Source of the DNA: Minicystis rosea
Lineage (GTDB): Bacteria; Myxococcota_A; Polyangia; Polyangiales; Polyangiaceae
Length of the DNA: 64,000 nucleotides
Assembly (NCBI GenBank): GCA_001931535.1
Contig: CP016211.1
Location: 2,012,501 to 2,076,500 of the forward strand
Reading direction: 5' to 3'
The notes under the pieces were generated by a model. It saw nothing but the letters and a program-made list of their open reading frames with translations. It had not been told where the DNA came from and ran no database searches. This document shows, in pieces, positions 28,647-37,167 of this stretch. The translations under genes were made by a program, and so were the position numbers. Positions within the stretch are counted from its first letter, which is position 1, and each line of letters starts with the position of its first letter.

Positions 28647-28674
28647 CGAGGACGGCAGGTGGGTGCCGTCCTCG
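28647..28674. terminator. bidirectional hairpin terminator
   Basis: Perfect 11-bp stem (28647-28657 with 28664-28674), 6-base loop GGTGGG, between convergent genes ending at 28621 and 28711. No T-tract. Confidence 0.7.
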
Positions 28675-28710
28675 GCGCGGTGGATGTGAATCTCGAAGCC
28701 TCGGGGCCTC

Positions 28711-29115
28711 TCAGAAGCGGGCGCTCGTCACCACGCCCGAGAAGGCCAGGCAATCCTCGACGCGTCGGCGTTGCACGGGCGTGAGCGCGTCGAGCGCGAA
28801 CCAGCGAAACGCGGCGTGCTCCGGGCTGAGCGTGATCTGCGCGTCGGCGGGCAGCGCGCAGCGGAAGATGAACGCGTGCGAGCCATAAGCCGAGTGATAG
28901 TAGACGCCGGTGAGGTGGCGGATCTCGACCTCGCAGCCGAGCTCCTCGCGGCACTCGCGTGAGAGCGCTTCGTGGATGGTCTCGCCGGGCTCCAGCGCGC
29001 CGCCGGGCAAGCCCCAGGAGCGGGCGCCGTAGGTCGCTTCGAGCTGGAGGATCTCGCCCGCGGCGTTGGTGATCACGGCATGGGCGCTGAGGCGGAAGGT
29101 GTCTTGGAACGCCAT
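28711..29115 (-). CDS. Nudix hydrolase
   Basis: A 134-residue Nudix protein. The Nudix box is complete: G-x5-E-x7-R-E-x2-E-E-x-G reads GGALEPGETIHEALSRECREELG in positions about 38-60, giving all metal ligands. Family members hydrolyse nucleoside diphosphates linked to another moiety (8-oxo-dGTP, ADP-ribose, dinucleoside polyphosphates); the short, single-domain form with a GLPGG entry is of the MutT/ADP-ribose-type but specificity is not readable. It is a single gene converging on the helical-protein gene. Confidence 0.92.
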   Translation of the reverse strand: MAFQDTFRLSAHAVITNAAGEILQLEATYGARSWGLPGGALEPGETIHEALSRECREELGCEVEIRHLTGVYYHSAYGSHAFIFRCALPADAQITLSPEHAAFRWFALDALTPVQRRRVEDCLAFSGVVTSARF

Positions 29116-29392
29116 GGGGATTGGGGCCGGTGCTCATCTTACGACGTCGCGGGGCTGCTCTCGGCTGTCTCCGCACGACCGGATTTCGCGCGAAGGGACG
29201 GGAAATGTGGAGGGAGGGCAGGGCGATGACGGGAATCGCCACCGTCGGTTTCGTGCGCGCTCCGTTGGTCCAAAGGTCGAAGGCGGGGCTGCGGGTGATC
29301 TTTCGCGCGCTCGCTGCCGCGCGATCCCACCGCGAATTCGGATATGTTCGCCGTCTCGTCTTCCGATCGGCACGACTGCGAGACCACCCACC

Positions 29393-31495
29393 ATGAGCAA
29401 GCGTTCAATTGGTTTGACCTCCAACCATCGGTTCGCGTCCCTGGCCGCGCTCCTCCTGGGCGCGACGTTCTCGCTGGGATGCGCGCGCGGGCCCGACGTG
29501 GCCAGCGGGCTCGGGTTGCGGCGGGTGGTCATCTATCGCAACGGCGTCGCCTACTTCGAGCGGCAGGGCCACGTCGACGAGGACCTCGTCACGTTCAAGG
29601 TGCGCACCGAGAAGGTCGGTGACTTCCTCGCCACGCTCGCGGTCATCGAGCAGGGCGGATCGAGCGTGCGCAGCGCTTCGTTCCCCGTCGACGTCGTGAA
29701 GGACAAGGACGACGACGACGGCGGCGGCGACGAGCCCAAAGATCCGCGGCTCGAGATGGTGCTCAAGCCGCCCGTCGAGAAGAAGCCGGAGAAGAAAGAT
29801 CACCTCGAGACGGTGAAGCTCACGCTCGACGGCAAGGAGCACGATCTCATCGTCGGCTACGTGGCCGAGACGCCCGTGTGGCGGCCGTCGTACCGCCTCG
29901 TGATCAACAAGGGCAGCGGCGGCAAGGGCCCGGAGAAGGCCGATCTCCAGGCTTGGGGCATCGTGCAGAACCTCTCGGGCGAGGATTGGAAAGGCGTGAA
30001 GCTCTCGCTGGTCGCGGGCGCGCCGCTCGCGTTCCAAGCCACGCTGGAGAAGCCCGTGGTGCCCCCGCGACCGGTGGTGACCGATCAGGGCGAGGTGATC
30101 GCGTCGGTGCCGACGGGCGAGACGAGCCTCGCCGAAGCGCCGCCGCAGCCCAACGCGACCGAGATCGCGCCGATGGGCCAGCCCGCGCCGGGCACGGGCG
30201 GCGTCACGCTCGACGGCTTGCTCGCGGCGCAGAAGGAGGCCGAAGCGGGCGACGAAGGCGGTTACTACAAGGCCGACAAGAAGGCGGAGCGCGCCAGCGG
30301 CAAGGACAAGAGCAAGGCCAGCGCGACGCGCCGGCCCGCCAAGTCGAGCCCGAAGGGCGGCGGCGGCCCGGCGTACGATCTGCCGGCGCCCGCAGCGGCT
30401 CCCGCGATGCCGCCTCCGCCTCCTCCTGCGCCGCCGCGCCAGAACCCGTCGGGCCCGCGCAACGTGCGCGCGCTCGCCGCCGTGGCGATGGAGGGCGGGG
30501 CGACGCACTTCGATCTGCCGTTCCCCGTCGACATCCCCAACAAGAGCGCGACGATGGTGCTCCTCGTCTCCAAGCCGGTGCCGGGTGAGTCCATCTTCCT
30601 CTTTGCGCCCGACGGCGGCGTGCCGCAGTCCGGATCGCATCCGTTCCGCGTGGTGCGCTTCACCAACGACACGGGCGGTCTCCTCGAGCGCGGGCCCATC
30701 GCGGTCTTCGAGGACGGCGCTTTCCTCGGTCAAGGCATGGTCGATCCGCTGCCCGCCGGCGGCACCGCGACGGTGCCCTTCGCGCTCGAGCGGAGCCTCG
30801 GCGTGGAGCAGGGCCGGAACGAGAACGAGCAGGGCGCGCGCCTCGCGCAGATCGAGGGCGGCCGCATCGAGATCGAGCGCGACTGGGTCACGCACACGAA
30901 ATACACGGTGAAGAACGGCTCCGACGGGGACGCCAAGGTGCTCGTCAAGCACTCGCGCATGTGGAACACGCGCCTCTTCGATCCGCCGAAGGGCACCGAG
31001 GACAACACCGGCACGGGCACGGCGCTCGTCCCCGTCGAGGTGGCGAAGCACGCGACGAAGGTGCTCGACGTCGACGAGCGCCGCGTGCAGCGCCGCGGTG
31101 TCGACTGGCTCGATCCGCTCGCTGACGAGGCCGTGAAGGCTTACATCGCCGATGCGCGCGCCGATCAGGCGGTGGTCGGCCCGCTGCGCGCGGCGTGGGA
31201 AGCGCGTGGCAAGCTGCGCACCACGCTCGACGAGCGCGAGAAGCTCCAGAAGGAGCGCGGCCAGCTCGACGCGCAGATCGCGCAGCTCGACCACAGCATC
31301 CGCGCCATCGAGAAGAACAACCTGGCCGCGCAGCTCCGCAAGGATCTGACCGAGCGGCTCGCCAAGGCGAGCGCGCGCATGGACGAGATCACGAAGAAGA
31401 TGATCGTGCTCGACATGCAGGTCAGTGAGCAGTCGATCCGGTTCCGCGATCTGGTCTCCCCGATCAAGATGGTGAAGCCGCTCCCGCCGCCGTGA
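29393..31495 (+). CDS. DUF4139 lipoprotein (mucoidy-inhibitor-like)
   Basis: A 700-residue lipoprotein (lipobox SLGC, Cys30). A short N-terminal strand region (VVIYRNGVAYFERQG) is that of DUF4140/DUF4139 proteins; GYVAETPVWRPSYRLVI and WGIVQNLSGEDWKGVKLSLVAGAP are the conserved start of DUF4139. A low-complexity stretch rich in Ala/Pro/Lys (about residues 240-350) interrupts the domain, which resumes with FDLPFPVDIPNKSATMVLL and FTNDTGGLLERGP, and the C-terminal 100 residues are coiled coil. MuiA-like proteins affect mucoidy in some bacteria. Its stop overlaps the GTG of the glycosyltransferase, suggesting a joint role at the envelope. Confidence 0.85.
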   Translation: MSKRSIGLTSNHRFASLAALLLGATFSLGCARGPDVASGLGLRRVVIYRNGVAYFERQGHVDEDLVTFKVRTEKVGDFLATLAVIEQGGSSVRSASFPVDVVKDKDDDDGGGDEPKDPRLEMVLKPPVEKKPEKKDHLETVKLTLDGKEHDLIVGYVAETPVWRPSYRLVINKGSGGKGPEKADLQAWGIVQNLSGEDWKGVKLSLVAGAPLAFQATLEKPVVPPRPVVTDQGEVIASVPTGETSLAEAPPQPNATEIAPMGQPAPGTGGVTLDGLLAAQKEAEAGDEGGYYKADKKAERASGKDKSKASATRRPAKSSPKGGGGPAYDLPAPAAAPAMPPPPPPAPPRQNPSGPRNVRALAAVAMEGGATHFDLPFPVDIPNKSATMVLLVSKPVPGESIFLFAPDGGVPQSGSHPFRVVRFTNDTGGLLERGPIAVFEDGAFLGQGMVDPLPAGGTATVPFALERSLGVEQGRNENEQGARLAQIEGGRIEIERDWVTHTKYTVKNGSDGDAKVLVKHSRMWNTRLFDPPKGTEDNTGTGTALVPVEVAKHATKVLDVDERRVQRRGVDWLDPLADEAVKAYIADARADQAVVGPLRAAWEARGKLRTTLDEREKLQKERGQLDAQIAQLDHSIRAIEKNNLAAQLRKDLTERLAKASARMDEITKKMIVLDMQVSEQSIRFRDLVSPIKMVKPLPPP

Positions 31496-33180
31496 TCAAG
31501 CGGAGCTCGCTGCCCGGCCTCCTGCTCGCGGCCGTGCTCGTTGCGTTCACCGCGCTCTACGCGACGAACGCGTGGGTCGTCGACGACGCGTACATCACGC
31601 TGCGCACGGTCGACAACGTGCTCCGTGGCTACGGCGCGACGTGGAACGTGGGCGAGCGGGTGCAGGTCTATACGCACCCGCTCTGGATGCTCCTGCAAAT
31701 CCCCTTCGTGGCACTCGGCGGCGGCGCGTTCCACACGGTGCTGGCCGTGTCGTTCGGCTGCGTGCTGGCCGCGTTCGCGGCCTCGTTCCGAGCGTTTCGC
31801 GATCGCGATCCCGCGCTCCGCACGGCGGCGCTCGTGCTCGCGGTCGTCGCGAGCAAGTCGGTGGTGGACTACGCCAGCTCCGGCCTGGAGCAACCGCTCG
31901 GATATCTGTGGATCGCGCTCTTCCTCGCGGCGCAGCGCCGATCCTCCGAGGCGAGCCCGCGGCGGCTCGCGGCCCTCGTGACCATCGCTTCGCTCGCCTG
32001 CGTCACGCGCCAGGACACCTTCATCTTGTACCTGCCCGCGCTCGCGGTCGAGGCACACCGCACGCGCGGGCGTGGCCGCGTGAAGGCCATCCTCACGGGC
32101 CTCGCGCCCGTGGTGCTCTGGCACGGGTTCTCGTTGGTCTATTACGGCTCGCTGGTGCCGAACACGGCGTACGCCAAGCTGCTCGGCCCCGCGCTCGGTG
32201 TCGGTGTGCAGACGATGTGGGGGCTTCGCTACGCGGCGCTCTCGTTCGCGCACGATCCGGCGTCACTCGTGATCGTGATGGCGAGCGTATGGATCGCGTT
32301 GCGAAACCGTGATCGCGTTCGCTTCGCGCTCCTCGCCGGCGCCGCCTCCTATCTAGCGTATGCAATCGGGTTCGCGGCCGTGTCGACGCACATGCTCGGT
32401 CGCTTCATCGCGCTGCCGGTCTTCGTCGCGGCGCTGGTGCTCTGCGATGCGCTGCCCGGCCGGCGCGCTGTCGCGATCGCGTCGGCGCTCTCCGCGGGCG
32501 CGGTCGTCGTGCATCCGACGAGCGCGCTCTACGCAGGCAGTCGCTGGTACACGCGCGCCTCGACGTGGCAGGTGGAGGTCCTCGATCCGCGCATCGTGGC
32601 GGCGCCGTATTGGATCGATGCCAAGCAGTACACGCTCCGCGAGCATGCGGATCTGCTCTCGCAGATCCCGGGGATGCCGGTGCCGCGCCACGATTGGTAC
32701 CTCGACGGGCTCGCGTTCCGCGATGCCAAGGAGCCGCTGCAAGTGGGGGGCGCGTTCTTCTCGTCGCCCATCGGCTACTTCGGTTACGCCGCGGGCCCGC
32801 AGAAGATCGTGGTGGATCTCGTGGCCCTCTCGGATCCGCTGCGCGCGCGCTTGCCGGCGTGCGGCGCGGTGCACGAAGAGCGACCCATCCGGCCCGGGCA
32901 CTTCCTGAGGCCGTTGCCCGAGGGATACGTCGCGTCGTTGCTCTCCGGCGAGAACCGGATCCGCGATCCGCATCTCCACGACTTCTACGAGATGCAGCGC
33001 CGCGTGCTGCGCGATCCCTTGTGGAGCCGCGCGCGCCTCGAGGCCATCGTCGCGCTCAACGTCGGCCGGCACCGGCATCTCTTGGATGCCTACGTGCGCG
33101 ATCACGCGGAGACGTTTCGCTACGACGCGTGCGTGACCGCGGTGCGCGCGGCGGCGCATCGATACGAGCACGCGCCGTGA
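31492..33180 (+). CDS. GT-C-type membrane glycosyltransferase
   Basis: A 562-residue membrane protein with about nine hydrophobic segments in the first 340 residues and a soluble C-terminal domain. The first outer loop has the WVVDDAYITLRTVDNVLRG block, whose Asp-Asp pair (31-32) is the GT-C catalytic/metal site, followed by NVGERVQVYTHPLW as in the arabinofuranosyltransferase-like family of Actinobacteria. It would use a polyprenyl-phosphate sugar to glycosylate an envelope glycan or lipid. It starts with GTG inside the previous gene (GTGA overlap), so the two are coupled. Acceptor and sugar are unknown. Confidence 0.82.
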   Translation: MIKRSSLPGLLLAAVLVAFTALYATNAWVVDDAYITLRTVDNVLRGYGATWNVGERVQVYTHPLWMLLQIPFVALGGGAFHTVLAVSFGCVLAAFAASFRAFRDRDPALRTAALVLAVVASKSVVDYASSGLEQPLGYLWIALFLAAQRRSSEASPRRLAALVTIASLACVTRQDTFILYLPALAVEAHRTRGRGRVKAILTGLAPVVLWHGFSLVYYGSLVPNTAYAKLLGPALGVGVQTMWGLRYAALSFAHDPASLVIVMASVWIALRNRDRVRFALLAGAASYLAYAIGFAAVSTHMLGRFIALPVFVAALVLCDALPGRRAVAIASALSAGAVVVHPTSALYAGSRWYTRASTWQVEVLDPRIVAAPYWIDAKQYTLREHADLLSQIPGMPVPRHDWYLDGLAFRDAKEPLQVGGAFFSSPIGYFGYAAGPQKIVVDLVALSDPLRARLPACGAVHEERPIRPGHFLRPLPEGYVASLLSGENRIRDPHLHDFYEMQRRVLRDPLWSRARLEAIVALNVGRHRHLLDAYVRDHAETFRYDACVTAVRAAAHRYEHAP

Positions 33181-33187
33181 TCTCGGT

Positions 33188-33206
33188 TCGTGTACGAGGT
33201 ACACGA
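33188..33206. terminator. small hairpin after the glycosyltransferase
   Basis: Perfect 8-bp stem TCGTGTAC/GTACACGA with a 3-base loop, eight bases after the stop at 33180. The core GTGTAC sequence recurs in the larger hairpin 30 bases on. Confidence 0.45.
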
Positions 33207-33235
33207 TCTCGCTCGATGCCTGAAAAATGAGCCCA

Positions 33236-33270
33236 GCGCGTGATCGTGTACGGGCGACACGATCACGCGC
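33236..33270. terminator. strong hairpin terminator between convergent genes
   Basis: Perfect 14-bp stem (33236-33249 with 33257-33270) with a 7-base loop, 23 bases beyond the convergent aconitase-like stop. Likely ends transcription from both sides. Confidence 0.65.
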
Positions 33271-33293
33271 GGCTCACCTTCGTTGCGGTCGGA

Positions 33294-35108
33294 TTACTTC
33301 TTCGCGGGGGCGGGCGGCTGGCGGCCGGTGCCTGCGTGCGTCCACGCGCGCTCGAGGCCGATGGCCAGCCAGCGCGCGTCGATCTTGGTCTTGCCGAACG
33401 TGGCCGCGACGGTATCGGCCCATTGCGCGGGCGCGGGCAGGGCGACGATCTTCTGACCCTTGATGGCTTCGAGCCCAGCCGCGTCGATGGTGAAGGTCGC
33501 GATGCCTTCGCTGGCGAAGGCCGTCACGACACCGCGGGCGACCATGGGCGCGAACACGGCGCGCACCGGGCCGAGATCGGCGGCGTGCTCCGAAGCGGCG
33601 CGCACCTCGTCGAGCGTCGAGAGCACGAGGGCGACACCGGAGACGTCGGCCGAGCTCGGGGCAGGGAAGGAGGTCGCCTGCGACGTCTTGCCGGGGCGCG
33701 GCAGCCCTTCGATGACGTCGAGCTGCACCGCGGCCTTCCACGGGTTTGCGGTGGGGAGCGCGGGTGCCTTCTTGGCAGCGGCCTGCTCGCCCTTCTTGTC
33801 GCGCAGGACGAGCACGTCGTCGGTCGGCAGCGCGCGCGGGATGGTGACGCGCACCGGCCGCTTGAAGCTGCGCGGATCGCCGACGGCGCCCGTCGCCACC
33901 GCGTAGGCCAGCGTCTCGGCCGACGCGACCACGAACGACGGCGTGCCCGGCACGCGTGGGCCGGGATCGGCCGTGCGCATGGAGATGCCGCCGGGCGGGG
34001 GCGGGTAGATCTCGCAGCTCACCACGCGGCGATCCGGCTCGACGATGCGCGCGCCCGTGGCCACGAGATCGACGAGCGAGCCGGCCTGCGCGAGCACCTC
34101 GAGCACCTGGCGCGAGGCCGGCGCGACGAGGAGATCGAGGCGGGGCGGGACGCGCTTCGACTTGAGCAGCGTGGCGGCCGCGAGCATGTCGCGGAGCGTG
34201 GCGCCCGAGTCGCCGCCGAGGACGACCTGCGAAACGGGCTTGCCCGCGAGATCGCGCACCGGACGCACCGTGCCCGCTTCATCCATGAGGAGCGGATCGA
34301 CGGCGGCGAGATCGATGGATACGACCTCCTCGCACGGGGCGCCGGGATCGGGGATGAGGGCCCGATGGGCCTTGGAGCGCCGCTGATCGCGGAGGAAGAC
34401 CTCGGTCTTCTCGTCGCTCACGAAGAGCGCGGCGGCCGCGCCGATCTGCGGGGCGATGCCGCAGAGCACCGCGCGTTCGGGCACCGAGAGGAGCCGCGCG
34501 CTCGGGCCGGCGAACTCGAGGATGACCGGCGCGTCGTGCTCGGCCTCGATGCGACGGACGACCTCGTCGAGGCCGCGGCGGAGCAGCTCGAGCGCGACGT
34601 CGCGCGCGCACACGAAGGGGCGGACGCGGCCGGAGAGGTGGATCTGCACGCTGCGCGGGGGACGCACCCACACGCTGCCCGTCGCCAGCGCTTGCCCGAG
34701 CTGGGCCGGCGAGACGAGCAGGGCCAGCATGCCGATGCCGCCGACCGACGCGAGGCGCGGATCATCGGTGAGGGCGAGCCGCGCCGGCGCCGCGAAGCGC
34801 TCGAGGTGAACCGGGCCGGGGAAGCCGATGCCCGGCCGGGCGATGGGGATGTTGTGCGTGGGGAAGTCGGGTGAGACCGAGCGGTGCCCGCCTTCCTCCA
34901 CGTCGGCCAGCGAGGCGGCGTCGGTGATGCAGGTCCCGTCGTAGGCCACGGCCGTCTCGACGGGCGTCTTCTTCATTCCCGCAGCGAGCGCCTCGGCGAG
35001 GGCGCGCGAGGGTGCTCGCGAGAGGACCACCTGATCGACCTTGACCTGAACCAGGTCGCCGCGAAGCTGCGGATCGGTCGCGCGTCCCGCGAGGATCTTC
35101 TGGGGCAT
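33294..35108 (-). CDS. aconitase-family protein without Fe-S ligands (pseudo-enzyme)
   Basis: A 604-residue protein with the full aconitase/isopropylmalate-dehydratase layout: N-terminal MPQKILAGRA, THNIPIARPGIGFPGPVHLERF, and a C-terminal swivel domain (VRAVFAPMVARGVVTAFASEGI). The catalytic motifs are lost. The T-D-S-H-T site reads TDDPR (114-118), GSCTN reads GGDSG (298-302), and the CGPC pair region reads DRRVVSC after ARIVEP, so the three cluster-binding Cys are absent in place. It cannot carry a normal [4Fe-4S] cluster. A regulatory, RNA-binding or structural role is a guess. The start at 35108 fits the family N-terminus; 35141 is also open. Confidence 0.85.
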   Translation of the reverse strand: MPQKILAGRATDPQLRGDLVQVKVDQVVLSRAPSRALAEALAAGMKKTPVETAVAYDGTCITDAASLADVEEGGHRSVSPDFPTHNIPIARPGIGFPGPVHLERFAAPARLALTDDPRLASVGGIGMLALLVSPAQLGQALATGSVWVRPPRSVQIHLSGRVRPFVCARDVALELLRRGLDEVVRRIEAEHDAPVILEFAGPSARLLSVPERAVLCGIAPQIGAAAALFVSDEKTEVFLRDQRRSKAHRALIPDPGAPCEEVVSIDLAAVDPLLMDEAGTVRPVRDLAGKPVSQVVLGGDSGATLRDMLAAATLLKSKRVPPRLDLLVAPASRQVLEVLAQAGSLVDLVATGARIVEPDRRVVSCEIYPPPPGGISMRTADPGPRVPGTPSFVVASAETLAYAVATGAVGDPRSFKRPVRVTIPRALPTDDVLVLRDKKGEQAAAKKAPALPTANPWKAAVQLDVIEGLPRPGKTSQATSFPAPSSADVSGVALVLSTLDEVRAASEHAADLGPVRAVFAPMVARGVVTAFASEGIATFTIDAAGLEAIKGQKIVALPAPAQWADTVAATFGKTKIDARWLAIGLERAWTHAGTGRQPPAPAKK

Positions 35109-35599
35109 CGTGCGGGGAGGATCCCCGGCTCGTGCGCGCATGGGCTTGGGTCGTCCTTGTGTTGTGCTGCGATGAACGGCGCTCGACCCGACCGAGCTGG
35201 TCGGATCAAATCACCCCGGCGGGGAGCACGTTCGCGGTGATCCTCCCGGGGACGAAAGCTAGGCGCACGTTAGCTGCTCGCCGGGAGGAGGGTCAAGGCG
35301 TGCTTGGAGCGGGCCCGTAGGAGCGGGAATGGACCGGCTGTGGACAGGAAGCAAGGGGGTTCGCGTCGGCGGTACCGGCTTCACCGTTTCCCCGCTCACG
35401 CCGCTTGTGCGGGCGATCGTACGCTCCTTCGCGCCCTCGGGTTCCTTATCGAAGTGCTTCGAGAGGCCGGGGGCCGTCGCCGTGGGCGGCCTCACGGAAG
35501 GGCGGAGGCGCGGCCGATGATCGCGCCCGCTCGCCGTCGTTCGCGGCCTTCCGTGCGATTGCTTTTCCAGGGCCACCGGTTTGGGTACTCTGCCGGGCC
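35109..35599. other. divergent intergenic region
   Basis: 490 bases between the aconitase-like gene and the Roadblock gene, transcribed away from each other. I see no gene with a ribosome site or typical codon use and no strong dyad. It should hold both promoters. Confidence 0.5.
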
Positions 35600-35959
35600 A
35601 TGTTCCAGGCCGTGCTGAAAGAAGTCGTCGACGGGACCGAAGGTGGCCTCGCGACGCTGCTCATGGACTTCGAGGGCATCGCCGTCGACAGCTACTCGAA
35701 GCCGGATGCGCCGTTCGACATCACCACCATCGGCGCGGAGTTCAGCGTCGTGCTCAAGTCGATCCAGCGCGCGGCGCAGATGCTCGAGGCAGGCGACACC
35801 GCCGAGGTCGCGATCCAGGCGGAGAAGATGATCACCCTCATCCGCGTGGTGAACGCGTCGTACTTCGTGGCGTTCTCGATGAAGCCCGACGCCAACATCG
35901 GCAAAGCGCGCTACATGCTGCGCACCCGCGTGCCCGTGCTCCTCAAGGAGCTCGCGTAG
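35600..35959 (+). CDS. Roadblock/LC7-domain protein
   Basis: A 119-residue protein that is one Roadblock/LC7 domain. The start FQAVLKEVVDGTEGGLATLLMDFEGIAVDSY is the characteristic alpha1-beta1-beta2 portion; the central helix carries GAEFSVVLKSIQRAAQ. These proteins regulate small Ras-like GTPases (MglB in Myxococcus polarity control is one). No GTPase gene is adjacent, so the partner is unknown. It is followed after 11 bases by aroQ on the same strand, and the two probably share a transcript, although their functions appear unrelated. Confidence 0.88.
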   Translation: MFQAVLKEVVDGTEGGLATLLMDFEGIAVDSYSKPDAPFDITTIGAEFSVVLKSIQRAAQMLEAGDTAEVAIQAEKMITLIRVVNASYFVAFSMKPDANIGKARYMLRTRVPVLLKELA

Positions 35960-35970
35960 CTCTCACCGCG

Positions 35971-36411
35971 ATGCGCGTCCTCGTCCTCTCCGGGCCGAAC
36001 CTCGATCGCCTCGGGACGCGCGAGCCCACCATTTACGGCACCACGACGCTCGCCGAGATCCACCGCATGGTGGAGGCCGCGGCGCGCGCGCGCGGTGCCG
36101 AGGCCGTCTGTCGCCAGTCGAACCACGAAGGCGAGCTCGTCGGCTTCTTGAACCGCGCCGGCGAGGACGGCTTCGCCGGCGTGCTGCTCAACGCGGGCGC
36201 CTACACGCACACGTCGATCGCGCTGCTCGACGCCATCAAGGCGGGCGGCGTCCCGACCATCGAAGTGCACCTCTCCAATCCCGACGCGCGCGAGGTCTTC
36301 CGTCGCCGCTCGCGCATCGCGCCGGTCTGCCTCGCTCGCGTGGCCGGCTTCGGCGCGCGATCGTACACGCTCGCCCTCACCGGTCTGCTCGATCACCTCG
36401 GGCAGCCGTGA
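35971..36411 (+). CDS. aroQ: type II 3-dehydroquinate dehydratase
   Basis: A 146-residue type II dehydroquinase, the third step of the shikimate pathway (3-dehydroquinate to 3-dehydroshikimate). Recognisable blocks are SGPNLDRLGTREPTIYG with the catalytic Arg/Tyr loop, QSNHEGELV, NAGAYTHTSIALLDA, EVHLSNPDAREVFR with its His, and RSRIAPVC. Length is normal for the dodecameric enzyme. It is 11 bases downstream of the Roadblock gene and 279 bases upstream of accB; in many bacteria aroQ, efp and accBC sit together, but efp is missing here. Confidence 0.95.
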   Translation: MRVLVLSGPNLDRLGTREPTIYGTTTLAEIHRMVEAAARARGAEAVCRQSNHEGELVGFLNRAGEDGFAGVLLNAGAYTHTSIALLDAIKAGGVPTIEVHLSNPDAREVFRRRSRIAPVCLARVAGFGARSYTLALTGLLDHLGQP

Positions 36412-36417
36412 TCACAC

Positions 36418-36435
36418 AGGGCCGCAAGCGGCCCT
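36418..36435 (+). terminator. hairpin after aroQ
   Basis: Perfect 8-bp GC stem AGGGCCGC/GCGGCCCT around AA, seven bases past the aroQ stop. The 19-base sequence starting at 36427 is repeated with one change at 36467-36485, so this may be part of a small palindromic repeat element rather than a simple terminator. No T-tract. Confidence 0.45.
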
Positions 36436-36690
36436 GATCACGATGGCGCCGGCAGAGCGGCCCCAGAGCGGCCCTGATCGCGATGCTCTCGATTCTTTCT
36501 CCGCGCTGCGTGCTGCATCGCCGCCGGATCGAAGATCGGTTCACTGACGGCGCTCCATCGTCGTGCCCGCTCGTCGTGACGCGGAGCGCTACGCGATGAT
36601 GCTTCCTTCTTGCGGTGGCGTTCGCTAGAACGCGCCTCGCCTGCGGGGCTCGCGTGCGGGTTGCACGAGAGCACGTCCTTCAGGGTCGCC

Positions 36691-37146
36691 ATGACCAACA
36701 ACCTCGATCTGAAAGCCCTTCGTCGCCTCCTGCGCCTCCTCGAGAAGCGCAACGTCTCCGAGTTCGAGTTCGAGGACGAGAAGGTCAAGCTCCGCCTCGT
36801 TCGCGGTGGCTTCGCCGTCGCCGCGCCTGCGCTCGCGCCCGTTGCCGTCGCGTCTGCCGCGCCTCTGCCGGCGGCAGCGCCTGCAGCGGCGGTCGACGAT
36901 GCGAACGTGGTGTTCATCACCTCGCCGTTCGTCGGCACGTTCTACCGCGCGCCCTCGCCCGACGCGCCACCCTTCGTCGAGGTCGGCAGCGCCATCCGCG
37001 AAGGGCAGGCGCTCTGCATCGTCGAAGCCATGAAGCTGATGAACGAGATCGAGGCCGACAGCGCCGGCACCATCGTCGAGATCCTCGCGGAGAACGGCAA
37101 GCCGGTCGAGTTCGGGCAGCGGCTCTTCAAGGTCAAGAAGGCCTGA
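36691..37146 (+). CDS. accB: biotin carboxyl carrier protein of acetyl-CoA carboxylase
   Basis: A 151-residue BCCP. The N-terminal 40 residues are helical (residues 3-33, [15 protein letters not shown]), an Ala/Pro-rich hinge spans 42-70, and the biotinyl domain follows with the lysine in EAMKLMNE (Lys115) as biotin site and the [18 protein letters not shown] thumb-like segment. It carries CO2 between AccC and the carboxyltransferase in the first step of fatty acid synthesis. The start at 36691 begins the usual helical N-terminus. accC follows 21 bases on. Confidence 0.95.
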   Translation: MTNNLDLKALRRLLRLLEKRNVSEFEFEDEKVKLRLVRGGFAVAAPALAPVAVASAAPLPAAAPAAAVDDANVVFITSPFVGTFYRAPSPDAPPFVEVGSAIREGQALCIVEAMKLMNEIEADSAGTIVEILAENGKPVEFGQRLFKVKKA

Positions 37147-37167
37147 TTCCGCGGGCGAGGAGCCACG

